From assembly GCF_009910675.1 (NCBI RefSeq), contig NZ_RSEJ01000022.1, positions 50,824 to 114,823 of the forward strand: a stretch of DNA of 64,000 nt, read 5' to 3'. Positions within the stretch are counted from its first letter, which is position 1. Each line of letters begins with the position of its first letter. Shown piece by piece: positions 8,544 through 17,054 of this stretch. A model generated the notes under the pieces. The model had not been told where the DNA came from. It searched no databases and was given only the letters and a program-made list of their open reading frames with translations. This DNA is from Photobacterium alginatilyticum (GTDB taxonomy: Bacteria; Pseudomonadota; Gammaproteobacteria; Enterobacterales; Vibrionaceae). A program made the position numbers and the translations under genes.

Positions 8544-9836
8544 TTAGTTTAAATCGGCAAACTCTTCGCTAGCCCTTGCTGTTTCTGGCTTTGCGAGATT
8601 TTTTTTATTTTCGGATCTTCCCTCTGTCTTCCCATGAAAAATAAGAAAACCCTGCAAATCTAACCAAGAATGGTAGGTTTGCAGGGCTTCACGTTTGAGG
8701 GATTCAGTAGTGGTATGAATGTATGCCTGATCAAGGTCAGACAGTTTGTGATTCAGTATTCGCTCACCCACGAACTTATCAACGCCGAGGTCAGCTAAAC
8801 GAGTACGAGCCAGTTTTCGGCAGTCATGGCTGGTCCATTCACCGTTGCTGGCTTTCTGGTAGATATCATTAGCAGCATCTTTGCCAATAGCCTCTTTAAG
8901 ATTCGAAGACGGAAACAGCAGCAAACTGCCCTTAGGCTGCGTAGCCTGATATATCCTGAGCAATGCAATCACCTGTTCGGTCAATGGCAAATACAATGCT
9001 TCTTTGGTTTTGGTGTGACTGGCAGGAATACGCCAAAGCCGGTTATCCCAATCTATATGACACCATCGCGCCAACCTGGTCTCAGATATTCGGGTGCCGT
9101 GGGCCAGCTGCATCAGCACTAGCATTCGTTCTGGCCATAGCAGCGATTGCAGATGCACAAACAACGGCTTCACCATCGGCGGGTGTAGCTTGCCCTCTTT
9201 GGGTTTGGCCTTAGCCTGAATGAAATCAGCAAACTGCATGGCCGACATCGGGTTATGAGTCAGCAGCTCTTCACGAGAAGCCTGCATAAACGCCGCTTTC
9301 AAGATAGCGAAATACCCTTTCACCGTTCGCAGCTCATACTGTTCCTGCAACGGCCAAATCACCAACTGCTTAATGTGATGCTTCTTAACACCATCCAAAG
9401 GCAGCTCATCCAAGGCAGGAAGCAAATGCTTGGTGATGACCGATTTCACCGCATTGCGCCGACTGGTACTGATTTGCTTTGAAGAACTCACATGCTCCAC
9501 ATACCAACGCAGGCAATCACCGAACGTTAGCCAGTCGCTTATCGTCGTCTCTGATTGAGTGGCCATCTGCGCCAGTTTCAACGGCAACAACTCGAACAAC
9601 GCGCTTGCTTTCAGCTGCGGCCAACAGCCTAATCGCTCCCACTTTGCCCGACCATTGCGGCCATTGTTACTACGCTTATCAACCAGGTACCACGAACCAC
9701 TTTTCCGGCTTTTATGAAACCTCAACTCAAGGGCATAACGTTCATCCCGCAACCGGGTGATCTCCATATTCGACAGATGGCGCTCTATCGAACGGTCTGA
9801 AATACGTAATCGCTTCGTTATATACTTAGCCGTCAT
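8544..9836 (-). CDS. Second tyrosine recombinase within the late region
   Basis: A 430-residue phage-integrase family protein. An N-terminal arm-type DNA-binding region (ALELRFHKSRKSGSWYLVDKR...WERLGCWPQL) is followed by a core-binding domain (WLTFGDCLRWYVEHV) and the catalytic domain. Catalytic residues are visible: Arg in AHGTRISETRLAR, His-x-x-Arg in SHDCRKLARTRLADLG, His in ERILNHKLSD and the Tyr nucleophile in QAYIHT. All look intact, so it is probably active. It lies between the Rz/Rz1 lysis genes and the small terminase, in the late-operon direction, far from the prophage end. Its role is unclear: a replaced or co-opted integrase, a resolvase, or the integrase of a nested element. A near-perfect inverted repeat lies in its 3' coding part (about 8653-8686). 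Confidence 0.85.
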   Translation of the reverse strand: MTAKYITKRLRISDRSIERHLSNMEITRLRDERYALELRFHKSRKSGSWYLVDKRSNNGRNGRAKWERLGCWPQLKASALFELLPLKLAQMATQSETTISDWLTFGDCLRWYVEHVSSSKQISTSRRNAVKSVITKHLLPALDELPLDGVKKHHIKQLVIWPLQEQYELRTVKGYFAILKAAFMQASREELLTHNPMSAMQFADFIQAKAKPKEGKLHPPMVKPLFVHLQSLLWPERMLVLMQLAHGTRISETRLARWCHIDWDNRLWRIPASHTKTKEALYLPLTEQVIALLRIYQATQPKGSLLLFPSSNLKEAIGKDAANDIYQKASNGEWTSHDCRKLARTRLADLGVDKFVGERILNHKLSDLDQAYIHTTTESLKREALQTYHSWLDLQGFLIFHGKTEGRSENKKNLAKPETARASEEFADLN

Positions 9837-10121
9837 GCTTACTTCTCTGGATTAGTCCCGTCTCTCCGGGTGTCACGCCCATTTCGCATCTGGCTGACGT
9901 TTCCATCAATGAGGCTCTTTCAGCCCTGCTTGTGCCTTTTTGAATGACTCATTGCGCTCTCGTTCAAGGAGATACAGCTTGCAGGCTGATCACGGTCTTA
10001 GCTAACAATGAACACAGCGAGGCACCAACGCTTCCACGCTCGTGGTAATTAGATAAATCGATATAAAAAAAGGAACGGGCGACTTAAGATTACGGTGGAC
10101 GACCACCCAGTTTGATATGAC

Positions 10122-10397
10122 TTATTCGCCCGTATTTGGTAAAGCGTTCGGGAAACCGTAAAAGGTTCTCAAACGCTGAATCTTATTGGCGCACTCCTTC
10201 CAGGAGGCAAACCATAAAGGATCGCGTTCGACTGCCTCGCCATAGGTGGCGGGAGGCGAATCAAACGGCTGTAAACATAAGGTAAGGTCTGAAGCGGGAG
10301 GCTTAACCACCACCTCCCGGTATTCAGTAACAATTTCAGTAGTAGTGCATCCGTTCAGTAACAGCGCCAGGCAAAGGCTGGGAATAGCAATCTTCAT
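10122..10397 (-). CDS. Outer-membrane spanin lipoprotein (Rz1-like)
   Basis: A 91-residue protein with an N-terminal signal and lipobox (LALLLNGC, Cys at residue 17), followed by a Pro-containing periplasmic part. The gene overlaps the Rz-like gene by 62 bp in another frame, the classic nested or overlapped Rz/Rz1 arrangement. After lipidation it would sit in the inner leaflet of the outer membrane and contact the inner-membrane spanin. The pair fuses the two membranes in the last step of lysis. The 285 bp downstream of it (9837-10121) hold no recognisable gene. Confidence 0.8.
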   Translation of the reverse strand: MKIAIPSLCLALLLNGCTTTEIVTEYREVVVKPPASDLTLCLQPFDSPPATYGEAVERDPLWFASWKECANKIQRLRTFYGFPNALPNTGE

Positions 10398-10707
10398 GTT
10401 GTATCACCGTCCGAACCTCATCAACACGCACCCGGGCATCGTGCCTTAGCTTCTCATTTTCCTGCTGAGTTTTATCCGCGGCCAGCTGAGCCGCATCCCT
10501 CGCCTGCACCAACCCCTGCAGCTGGTTATCCAGTGCATGGTTCTTGGCAGTGAGTGAATCAACAATGAGTTGTGAAGCCTTGAGCTGTGTACTCAGGTTC
10601 TGGTTGATATGTGATTGGGAATAATTGAACAAGAGGCTGACAACAAGGGAAATGCCAAGCCCGACACCAAACCAGTTACCGGAAAGCGGGTTAAAGCGGG
10701 TGAACAT
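10336..10707 (-). CDS. Inner-membrane spanin (Rz-like)
   Basis: A 123-residue protein with one N-terminal transmembrane segment (WFGVGLGISLVVSLLFNYS, about residues 12-30) and a long periplasmic coiled coil (STQLKASQLIVDSLTAKNHALDNQLQGLVQARDAAQ). This is the Rz layout. An AGGTG ribosome site precedes the start at 10707. It overlaps the lysozyme gene by 17 bp and the Rz1-like gene by 62 bp. With Rz1 it forms the spanin bridge that disrupts the outer membrane. Confidence 0.82.
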   Translation of the reverse strand: MFTRFNPLSGNWFGVGLGISLVVSLLFNYSQSHINQNLSTQLKASQLIVDSLTAKNHALDNQLQGLVQARDAAQLAADKTQQENEKLRHDARVRVDEVRTVIQHEDCYSQPLPGAVTERMHYY

Positions 10708-11203
10708 TCAAACACACCTCCCTTTCCGCGTTCCTGCGCCTAACCAACCCTTGCAGGCGTTTGCCATCGGCATACACCCAGCGGGTTAGCTCGTTACAGG
10801 CGCCGGTATAGTTTTCGGCATTGAGCTTTTTCAACAACGTAGACCGCTGAAAATTCCCTGCCCCGACATTAAAAACAAAACTGACGAACGCATCGAACTG
10901 ATGCTGTTCAAGGGGAACAGTTACCCACCTATCCACCACAGCCTCTGCCGACTGCACATCGCTAACCAGGTTCCCGACCACTTGTTCATGGGTTACTTCC
11001 GAATTCGGCGTAACCCCAACCGTATGGCCATAACCGTTAGTCCAGACATTGGCAGAGCATTGATAGGCGTTTAACTGGCACCCTTCATAGTCCATTATCA
11101 GCTTCAGCCCGGCATCACTGGTTTTCAGTGTGTCGGAAGGCAGAACCGATAACAGACCAAGGATAACAACAGCCGCACAACGTTTAACTATTGATATCTT
11201 CAT
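10691..11203 (-). CDS. SAR endolysin, GH24 lysozyme (P1 Lyz-like)
   Basis: A 170-residue T4-type muramidase. The N-terminal hydrophobic segment (CAAVVILGLLSVLPS) has the weak, Ala/Gly-containing character of a signal-anchor-release domain. The catalytic signature is Glu40-x8-Cys49-x5-Thr55, the spacing of phage P1 Lyz (Glu42/Cys51/Thr57). Extra cysteines at residues 9 (in the anchor) and 42 match P1 Cys13 and Cys44. This suggests the same control: Cys49 blocked by a disulfide while the protein is membrane-tethered, and freed by disulfide exchange after release. It cuts peptidoglycan at holin-triggered lysis. A GGGAG ribosome site precedes the ATG, and the gene overlaps the holin by 20 bp. Confidence 0.88.
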   Translation of the reverse strand: MKISIVKRCAAVVILGLLSVLPSDTLKTSDAGLKLIMDYEGCQLNAYQCSANVWTNGYGHTVGVTPNSEVTHEQVVGNLVSDVQSAEAVVDRWVTVPLEQHQFDAFVSFVFNVGAGNFQRSTLLKKLNAENYTGACNELTRWVYADGKRLQGLVRRRNAEREVCLNVHPL

Positions 11204-11396
11204 ACAGCTCCCTCAACTGAGGGTGCTGCCGCAGTAACAAATAGCTTTTCTTCCGGTAATGGCGATTAATACAGAACGTACCAATCGCCAACCCCACACC
11301 AATAATGGTTGCCCAATCTTGCAGTGAGAATGCCCCGAAGAAAGCCAACAGCCAGGCGCAAAGGTAAGACAACGCCGAAGATAGCTTTTCCTGCAT
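11184..11396 (-). CDS. Phage holin
   Basis: A 70-residue membrane protein if the start at 11396 is used (GGTGGA ribosome site before MQEKLSSALSYL). It has two hydrophobic segments, SYLCAWLLAFFGAFSL and WATIIGVGLAIGTFCI, and a charged C-terminus (NRHYRKKSYLLLRQHPQLRELYEDINS), as in class II phage holins. It lies first in the lysis cassette holin-endolysin-Rz-Rz1. The open frame extends further upstream to 11519, but that stretch overlaps a terminator-like hairpin and lacks a ribosome site, so the short form is preferred. Confidence 0.78.
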   Translation of the reverse strand: MQEKLSSALSYLCAWLLAFFGAFSLQDWATIIGVGLAIGTFCINRHYRKKSYLLLRQHPQLRELYEDINS

Positions 11397-11470
11397 GCTT
11401 TCCACCCATACAAAAAAGCGCCGCCGACCGAAAAGCCAGAAGCGCCAATTCATGTTGATAGTGCTAAAAC

Positions 11471-11499
11471 GAAAAAACCCCGCCATCAGGCGAGGTTTT
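11471..11499 (-). terminator. Terminator-like hairpin upstream of lysis cassette
   Basis: On the minus strand the sequence reads AAAACCTCGCC-TGAT-GGCGGGG followed by TTTTTTC. The stem is seven pairs with one wobble, and there is a U-tract. It lies between the Q-side cargo and the holin gene, so late transcription started near Q would have to pass it. This is the kind of terminator that a Q antiterminator overrides. Confidence 0.7.
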
Positions 11500-11799
11500 C
11501 CAACGTGGTAATCATGCATCGTTTAGGGGTGAGTGTCAACGTTCAGGTTGAAATTTGTACAATTAACTAGACTCCAGTTCACAGACTGAAACCTACAATT
11601 CAGCTAATTCATTAATTTTACGCGCCTTTCCTATCAGAAAGATGAATAAACTTGATATATCACACAAATTTTATGCCAGTTTTTAAGGCATAATGGCGGC
11701 GTTCATGGCACTGAATGTAAAAAATTTACTGAGCACTACATTTTATATCGACTGAAAAGTAGCACTCCCATCAATTGTTTAGAAAATTGAGAAAAGAGA
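11500..11799. other. AT-rich intergenic region upstream of the ATPase gene
   Basis: These 300 bp hold no open frame of note. A plausible plus-strand promoter zone lies around 11650-11700 (TTGATATATC...). The ATPase start at 11800 follows a purine-rich AAAAGAGA ribosome site. Base composition shifts sharply to AT-rich compared with the lysis genes on the left, marking the edge of the cargo block. Confidence 0.4.
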
Positions 11800-13476
11800 A
11801 TGAATTTATATTATTCCGAAACACTATCAATCGACTCATATAATGGGTTTCACCTTGTACAAGATCACATTGGAACCAATCACTCTAGTGCTTGGAATGA
11901 CTATGACTACATTGTTAAATTCAAGATTTATCATGTAAAAGATGGTGAAGTAAATAAATTAGGCTATATAAGAACACTTATTAATGGCTATGAAGACACA
12001 TCAAAATATTTCATAGAGAAAGGTGTGTTAGAAAAACCCAAAATATACAACATCACAGGAGTAATGAATGAAAAGGACTCTGTTTCCTTACCTCTGGATA
12101 TTGACTTCTATAATATATTGAAAAAAATACTCAAAAAAGATGAAATTAACGAACTTCTTTCACTAATTTGTGATGCAAGTTTCTTTTACTCCAATTACAA
12201 CACATATAAAGATTGGCCAGGGTTTAATGGCTCAATAATGAGAGATGGCTCCGCATCGGAAGCAATTCTCAGAAAAGGCCATCAAATTGCCATGGGTAAC
12301 TATGTTCCCAAGAAGTCATTTAAAATTTTATTAGATAATGTGTCTGATACTATTGATCCTGTAGAGTTCTACTTTAACAACTCACGAGAATTTGAAAGAA
12401 CTAACATTAACCTAATTATTGGTAGAAACGGTGTTGGAAAAACACACTTATTAAAATCTCTTACAGAATCAATCACAGGTTTGAAAAGCCACGGGGATGA
12501 CTGGCCTTATTTCCACAAATTGATTGTCGTAGCATACTCTCCGTTTGAAGATTTTTACACAAAAGATGATATCCTCGATAAAATTGATGAAAAGTATTCT
12601 AAGAATGGCAAACCAAGAAAGCCAAAGAGCAAAGATAGAAGAAGACTAAATGTTAATGAATATGCTTATGTTGGCTTCCGAAAAGAAAACGGAAATTTTG
12701 ATAAAGACTGGCCTAAAAATCATAGCATTGACTCTTTAATTAAAATAATGGATTTTGATGACGATAATTGGTGGTGGGATAATGATAACACAAGACTTAA
12801 TAAGTTGTTAGAAACCCTTTCCCTCAGCATTAAATTTGATCATCTAGCCGTTAAGCTAAAAGATCAAGATGAGTTATTCAAAATAGATAACAACCTTTAT
12901 AAACAATTTAAAGAAATAAAAAACAAGATAGTTAAAGAAGATGGCATATTTTTCATTAAGAATGGAGAAGCTTTAAAGTTAAGTTCAGGCCAAAAGATAT
13001 ATTCATATATGCTTCCAGCAATAGTGGCAGAAATTGAAGATGAAAGTTTAATTATTTTAGATGAACCAGAATTATATCTTCATCCAAGCCTTGAAATAGG
13101 TTTGATTAATATGCTTAAATTCTTACTAAATGAAACATCATCATATGCAATAATTGCCACACATTCTGCTGTTCTAGCAAGAGAAGTTGATAGAAAGGGT
13201 GTGACTATATTAAGACATAATGAAGAAAATAATACTGAAGTTATTACTCCTAACATCCAAACATATGGAGAATCGTTAGAGTTAATTATAGGTGAAGCAT
13301 TTGATGATTATGTTACACCAAAACCATTTCAAAAAGTGATAGATAAACTTATTGAAAAACATGAATCACCTCAAGAGGTTCTAAGTTCTTACAGTAAATC
13401 AATGGGTGACGAAGCTTTAACATACTTAGCATCCAAAATAACGCATGACAGCGATTTCGAAGTTGAGGATGAGTAA
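11800..13476 (+). CDS. AAA/ABC-type ATPase, PtuA-like (Septu-like defence)
   Basis: A 558-residue protein with an ABC/SMC-like ATPase core. Walker A GRNGVGKT is at about residues 208-215, an LSSGQ signature at 392-396, Walker B and catalytic Glu in IILDEPELYLHP at about 418-429, and an ATHSA His switch near 454. The first 200 residues form an extra N-terminal domain I do not recognise. The gene is directly followed by an HNH nuclease gene. This ATPase + HNH pairing is the layout of Septu (PtuA/PtuB) and related anti-phage systems, in which the ATPase controls the nuclease. The long N-terminal extension makes it atypical, so the subtype is uncertain. Base composition is much more AT-rich than the phage genes, indicating acquisition. 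Confidence 0.75.
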   Translation: MNLYYSETLSIDSYNGFHLVQDHIGTNHSSAWNDYDYIVKFKIYHVKDGEVNKLGYIRTLINGYEDTSKYFIEKGVLEKPKIYNITGVMNEKDSVSLPLDIDFYNILKKILKKDEINELLSLICDASFFYSNYNTYKDWPGFNGSIMRDGSASEAILRKGHQIAMGNYVPKKSFKILLDNVSDTIDPVEFYFNNSREFERTNINLIIGRNGVGKTHLLKSLTESITGLKSHGDDWPYFHKLIVVAYSPFEDFYTKDDILDKIDEKYSKNGKPRKPKSKDRRRLNVNEYAYVGFRKENGNFDKDWPKNHSIDSLIKIMDFDDDNWWWDNDNTRLNKLLETLSLSIKFDHLAVKLKDQDELFKIDNNLYKQFKEIKNKIVKEDGIFFIKNGEALKLSSGQKIYSYMLPAIVAEIEDESLIILDEPELYLHPSLEIGLINMLKFLLNETSSYAIIATHSAVLAREVDRKGVTILRHNEENNTEVITPNIQTYGESLELIIGEAFDDYVTPKPFQKVIDKLIEKHESPQEVLSSYSKSMGDEALTYLASKITHDSDFEVEDE

Positions 13477-14364
13477 GTGAAGTTTCTAGACGAAATGAAA
13501 GTTGACTCAAATAGCACTTGGCTAGACTTAGCTACATCGTGTAGAAAAGAAAATGTCGATGATTTGGTTGAAATTGAAAATGAATTGCTTGATAGATATG
13601 ACGAATATGATGATTTAATAGAAAACTATCTTGATGATCTTGACGATAGTGAGTTTACTGATAATAAGGACCTGCTGAAGGAGTATTATGAAAAACCTCC
13701 CGCGGGGTTAAAAAAACTTATACTAGAAAGGCGAAATGACCATGAACTTCTTGAATGTCCATTTTGTGGAAATCCTCGTTCTCCAGATACACTAGATCAC
13801 TTCATCCCTAAAGATAACTGGCCAGAATTCTCTATTCACCCAAATAACCTAGTTCCTCAATGTAGAGGATGTGCCCCAACAAAAGGTGAAAAATATTATT
13901 GTGATGAGGATGAAAAAGCTATATTTGTTCATCCAATATATTCAGACATATTATCAAAGTTCAAATTTAGAATTGTGGTTGAATTTTCAATTCAAACTAA
14001 AAAACCAACATTTTCGTTAAAAATCATGAAACCGAGGGGACTTGATAATCCATCTGGAGACCGAGTGGTAAAACACTTAAGAGCTTTAAAACTAAATCAA
14101 AGAGTGATGGATTTTTGTAACAGAGAGTTTACTAAGTGGAAAAATAAACTTAAAAATAAAAACTTCGATATTAGAATCGCATTAAACCATCGTATTCATG
14201 AAAGAGAAGATAGTGAGCAATCAAAAAATTGGAAAACATCATTATACTTAGGAATGCTCGATAACAATGATTTAATTGATTACTTAAATAGTTTATCGAC
14301 AACAGAAAATACTGACACTGAAGAGTTTGAAGAATTTGAAGAATTTGAAGAGTTAGAGTTATAA
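13477..14364 (+). CDS. HNH endonuclease, PtuB-like (Septu-like defence)
   Basis: A 295-residue protein with a zinc-type HNH domain at about residues 94-132: CPFCG, then LDHFIPKDNWPEFSIHPNNLVPQC and RGCAPTKG. The Cys pairs (94/97 and 129/132), the Asp-His and the Asn are all present, so the nuclease should be functional. It starts at a GTG touching the stop of the ATPase gene, with GAGGA as ribosome site inside the ATPase 3' end, so the pair is co-translated. The C-terminus ends in a Glu/Phe repeat (EEFEEFEEFEEL) encoded by a 9-bp tandem repeat. It is the presumed effector of the ATPase-HNH pair. Confidence 0.78.
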   Translation: MKFLDEMKVDSNSTWLDLATSCRKENVDDLVEIENELLDRYDEYDDLIENYLDDLDDSEFTDNKDLLKEYYEKPPAGLKKLILERRNDHELLECPFCGNPRSPDTLDHFIPKDNWPEFSIHPNNLVPQCRGCAPTKGEKYYCDEDEKAIFVHPIYSDILSKFKFRIVVEFSIQTKKPTFSLKIMKPRGLDNPSGDRVVKHLRALKLNQRVMDFCNREFTKWKNKLKNKNFDIRIALNHRIHEREDSEQSKNWKTSLYLGMLDNNDLIDYLNSLSTTENTDTEEFEEFEEFEELEL

Positions 14365-14384
14365 TTTATTTTATTTTACAGTTT

Positions 14385-14412
14385 AAAGGCGACTCTATGT
14401 CGCCTTTTTTCT
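14385..14412 (+). terminator. Rho-independent terminator after the HNH gene
   Basis: AAAGGCGAC-TCTAT-GTCGCCTTTTTTC forms a nine-pair stem followed by six T. It ends the ATPase-HNH operon and separates it from the convergent three-gene operon to its right. Confidence 0.85.
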
Positions 14413-14575
14413 TACCTCATCTCAACCTTAAGCTAAGATTCCTCCAATGCCTCTATTTCTTCCCTCTCACCCTGTTCAGATACAATGATGTATAAAAGAA
14501 TCAAGACCTGTCCGTGGTTGGATTTCCATAAGTCAACAGCAAAATACAGAAGCTTCATCATAATCGGTGTATAAT

Positions 14576-16615
14576 TTATATACGTTCAATTAACTTGCTT
14601 GGTAGTCTAATATAGTTAAACTCCACACCATCTGTCGATTTAACAAAAGCTTCCTCACTTTGCTCAAATGAAGCCGCCACAATACACTGCGCTTCTTTCA
14701 TTCCAGCCATTGCTTTTAATAACTGGTTTACACTCATTAAACTCATTGAATGCTGAGCTGGCTCATCAAACAACAGCACTCCCAAGTGATTTCCATTATT
14801 ATTTATCGAGACATTACAAACTGAAATCAGATATGACCAAATTAGTCGAACAAAATCACTCGCTGAAGAATCAGCCTTAATATCAGCGGTTGTATTTATC
14901 TCTCTTAATTCTAAACCTCTTAAGTAAGGAACAAGAGTATTTCGGTTAATTTCAATTTCATCAGGTTTAGCACTTCTATATGCGAAATCTGTAGCTAATT
15001 GTCTAAATCCAGTTTCAAACTGATCTAACTTGTTTTTATCAGCGAATGAAAACTCATACCGACTCATCTTTTGAATTTTACTTTGACAATCTTTATACTC
15101 ATCAGCTAATTTTGTGAGTTTATCAAGTTCATTATCAACCGTTTCTTTAACAAAAGTAAGTTCTTCAATTTTATTTTCGGTCAATATTTTTTTTCTAACT
15201 TCTGATTCACATGTATTATTGATTGATTTAATATCTCTTTTTAATGAGGCTAAATTTTTCGTTTTTTCACGTATCTCACCATTAATTAGTAATACGTTAC
15301 CTTTACTCTTCTCAAGATGTTTATACAACCCAGCGATTAGATCTTTAATCATCAATTTCTGATTTTCAAGGTACTTAATATTTTCATCGATAGTCATATT
15401 CATCACCGTATTTTCTGGTGATGTCAAAGAGTCATCTAAAGGGTTATGACAAGTCGCACAAACATTTTCAGCTATAGGAAGCCCAAAATCAGCACCAAAC
15501 TTATTAAGTTTATTTGTCATTTTATTTTTTTCGAGTTCTTCCTCAATATCTTTTAAAGACTCTTGGTATAAATTTATCTTAGATTCATTAATTCTTACAT
15601 CATCTCCATGAATCTTTTGCATAGTTAAAAGCTCACTAATTCTGGCTTGCACGTCTTCTATTTTATTCGCCAGATCAGGTTGCTCTCTAGTTATGGTTTG
15701 TAATGACTTTTCATTTAAATTTTTTAGATAAGCTTGTGCTTCTTCCACTAAAGCAGGTATTGACTTCGTCACATCAATCCCTTGGCAGATTAAAACCATT
15801 TGTCGGTTATAATCTAACGCAGGCCTCATGTTTAAGCCTTTAACCATCAAGCGTGCATTAGCTACAGTCAATTTAATATTAGATGCAATTTCAGACCAAT
15901 CTGAGGTAATCTGATTTCTCCGAGTAAACTGCTCATTAAGTTTTTTCTCATTTGAAAATGTATCTAAACCAAACAAATAGCTAACAGTCTTATTAACAAC
16001 CCCACTAACACCGTAGTATGGTGTATTAGCAATATAATTTGTCCAGCCTCGTTTTTGCTCTATAAGCAATGCTGCAAATATATATTGTAAATATAATTTT
16101 CTGCTATTTCCTTTATTGTCGGTAATAACAGGCAACTCTAAACCTAAGAACTTCTCGAAAGCAGCGAAAAAACCAAACTCTTCATTAGTTGCTGAGTTTG
16201 GATCATGAAGATAAACTGGACTAGAGTCAAATGTTACACTTTCACCTTTAGTTAAATAATCACCATGAATAATTTGAACTAGCTTTGAATCTTTATCTCG
16301 TGAAGATATGTAACGCTTGAATGTTTTAATTTCTCCTTTCGAGTTTTCCAACTCAATTAAAGTCATTGATTCAACATTTTCAAATTTTCTACCTTCTAAC
16401 TCAAAATGAGTCCTAAGTGCATAAGGTAAACTAGATGGCCCTTTATTACCAATAATCTCTTCCATACCTATTGAGTATATGAGAGAGTTAACTAAAGTAC
16501 TTTTACCAGAAGAGTTATCTCCTCGTATAATATTCAGTCCAGTTTTAAATTCATGTTCAAAACCAAACCACTCACCTTCGGAAAATATTTTTACTTTCAA
16601 TCGTCTAAATTTCAC
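14576..16615 (-). CDS. SMC/Rad50-like ATPase of an ABC-three-component-like system
   Basis: A 679-residue ATPase with Walker A GDNSSGKST at residues 32-40, a long central coiled coil and a CxxC hook (CATCHNPL, near residue 385). The Walker B LLFDEPAQHS lies near residue 615. The hook and split ATPase halves resemble Rad50/SMC proteins that clamp DNA ends. It is the last gene of a three-gene minus-strand operon (effector, middle component, ATPase), overlapping the middle gene by 11 bp. This is the layout of the ABC-three-component (ABC-3C) conflict systems described from comparative genomics, in which the ATPase senses invasive nucleic acid and licenses the effector. AT-rich and cargo-like. 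Confidence 0.8.
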   Translation of the reverse strand: MKFRRLKVKIFSEGEWFGFEHEFKTGLNIIRGDNSSGKSTLVNSLIYSIGMEEIIGNKGPSSLPYALRTHFELEGRKFENVESMTLIELENSKGEIKTFKRYISSRDKDSKLVQIIHGDYLTKGESVTFDSSPVYLHDPNSATNEEFGFFAAFEKFLGLELPVITDNKGNSRKLYLQYIFAALLIEQKRGWTNYIANTPYYGVSGVVNKTVSYLFGLDTFSNEKKLNEQFTRRNQITSDWSEIASNIKLTVANARLMVKGLNMRPALDYNRQMVLICQGIDVTKSIPALVEEAQAYLKNLNEKSLQTITREQPDLANKIEDVQARISELLTMQKIHGDDVRINESKINLYQESLKDIEEELEKNKMTNKLNKFGADFGLPIAENVCATCHNPLDDSLTSPENTVMNMTIDENIKYLENQKLMIKDLIAGLYKHLEKSKGNVLLINGEIREKTKNLASLKRDIKSINNTCESEVRKKILTENKIEELTFVKETVDNELDKLTKLADEYKDCQSKIQKMSRYEFSFADKNKLDQFETGFRQLATDFAYRSAKPDEIEINRNTLVPYLRGLELREINTTADIKADSSASDFVRLIWSYLISVCNVSINNNGNHLGVLLFDEPAQHSMSLMSVNQLLKAMAGMKEAQCIVAASFEQSEEAFVKSTDGVEFNYIRLPSKLIERI

Positions 16616-17054
16616 TTTTCCACCTCAATGCAACTTGATCTACCATTTTTTGAGATATTTTTTTCTTCACTGCATTAAAAAAATACTCGTTGGCTCTGAA
16701 CTGTTCTTTCACATTATACTTACTTAAGAACTCTTCGCCTTTAGACGATATTTTGTAACCTGTACTTATTTTAATCATCAACCCATTGGCAATAGCATGA
16801 TTAATGGCAAAGTTAACTGTTGGATCCATTCCCCATATATCAAACGTCAGCTGTTTTTCTTCAGCAGATAATATCAATTGCTTTGTTCGTTGCTCACTCT
16901 TTAATGCCCAGTTGAATAAATGAAGCCTAATTAAAGATGATTTACCACCTACTGAACACTCTTTTAAAACAAGAAGCAATAAGGATATTTTATACATTGG
17001 ACGATGGTCTGGAATGACAGGCATCGGTCTTCTTGTAAACGTAATCCCACTCAT
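16605..17054 (-). CDS. ABC-three-component-like middle component
   Basis: A 149-residue protein starting directly after the stop of the effector gene and overlapping the ATPase gene by 11 bp. Its features are MPVIPDHRPMYKISLLLLVLKECSVGGKSSLIRLHLFNWAL, then a probable winged helix (TFDIWGMDPTVNFAINHAIANGLM...TGYKISSKGEEFLSKY). Small winged-helix middle components bridging effector and ATPase are typical of ABC-3C systems. The assignment depends mostly on this neighbourhood; which of the numbered middle-component families it belongs to I cannot tell. Confidence 0.65.
   Translation of the reverse strand: MSGITFTRRPMPVIPDHRPMYKISLLLLVLKECSVGGKSSLIRLHLFNWALKSEQRTKQLILSAEEKQLTFDIWGMDPTVNFAINHAIANGLMIKISTGYKISSKGEEFLSKYNVKEQFRANEYFFNAVKKKISQKMVDQVALRWKSEI

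Noticed and set aside
8653..8686. Inverted repeat in the second recombinase gene as an att core or terminator
   Set aside because: It is inside coding sequence well before the stop and has no T-tail; no second copy was found in the window.
9837..10121. Possible small gene between Rz1 and the second recombinase
   Set aside because: All frames are broken by stops within about 12 codons of any plausible start.
14314..14361. 9-bp tandem repeat as a separate repeat element
   Set aside because: It is an in-frame low-complexity end (Glu-Glu-Phe repeats) of the HNH gene, not an independent element.
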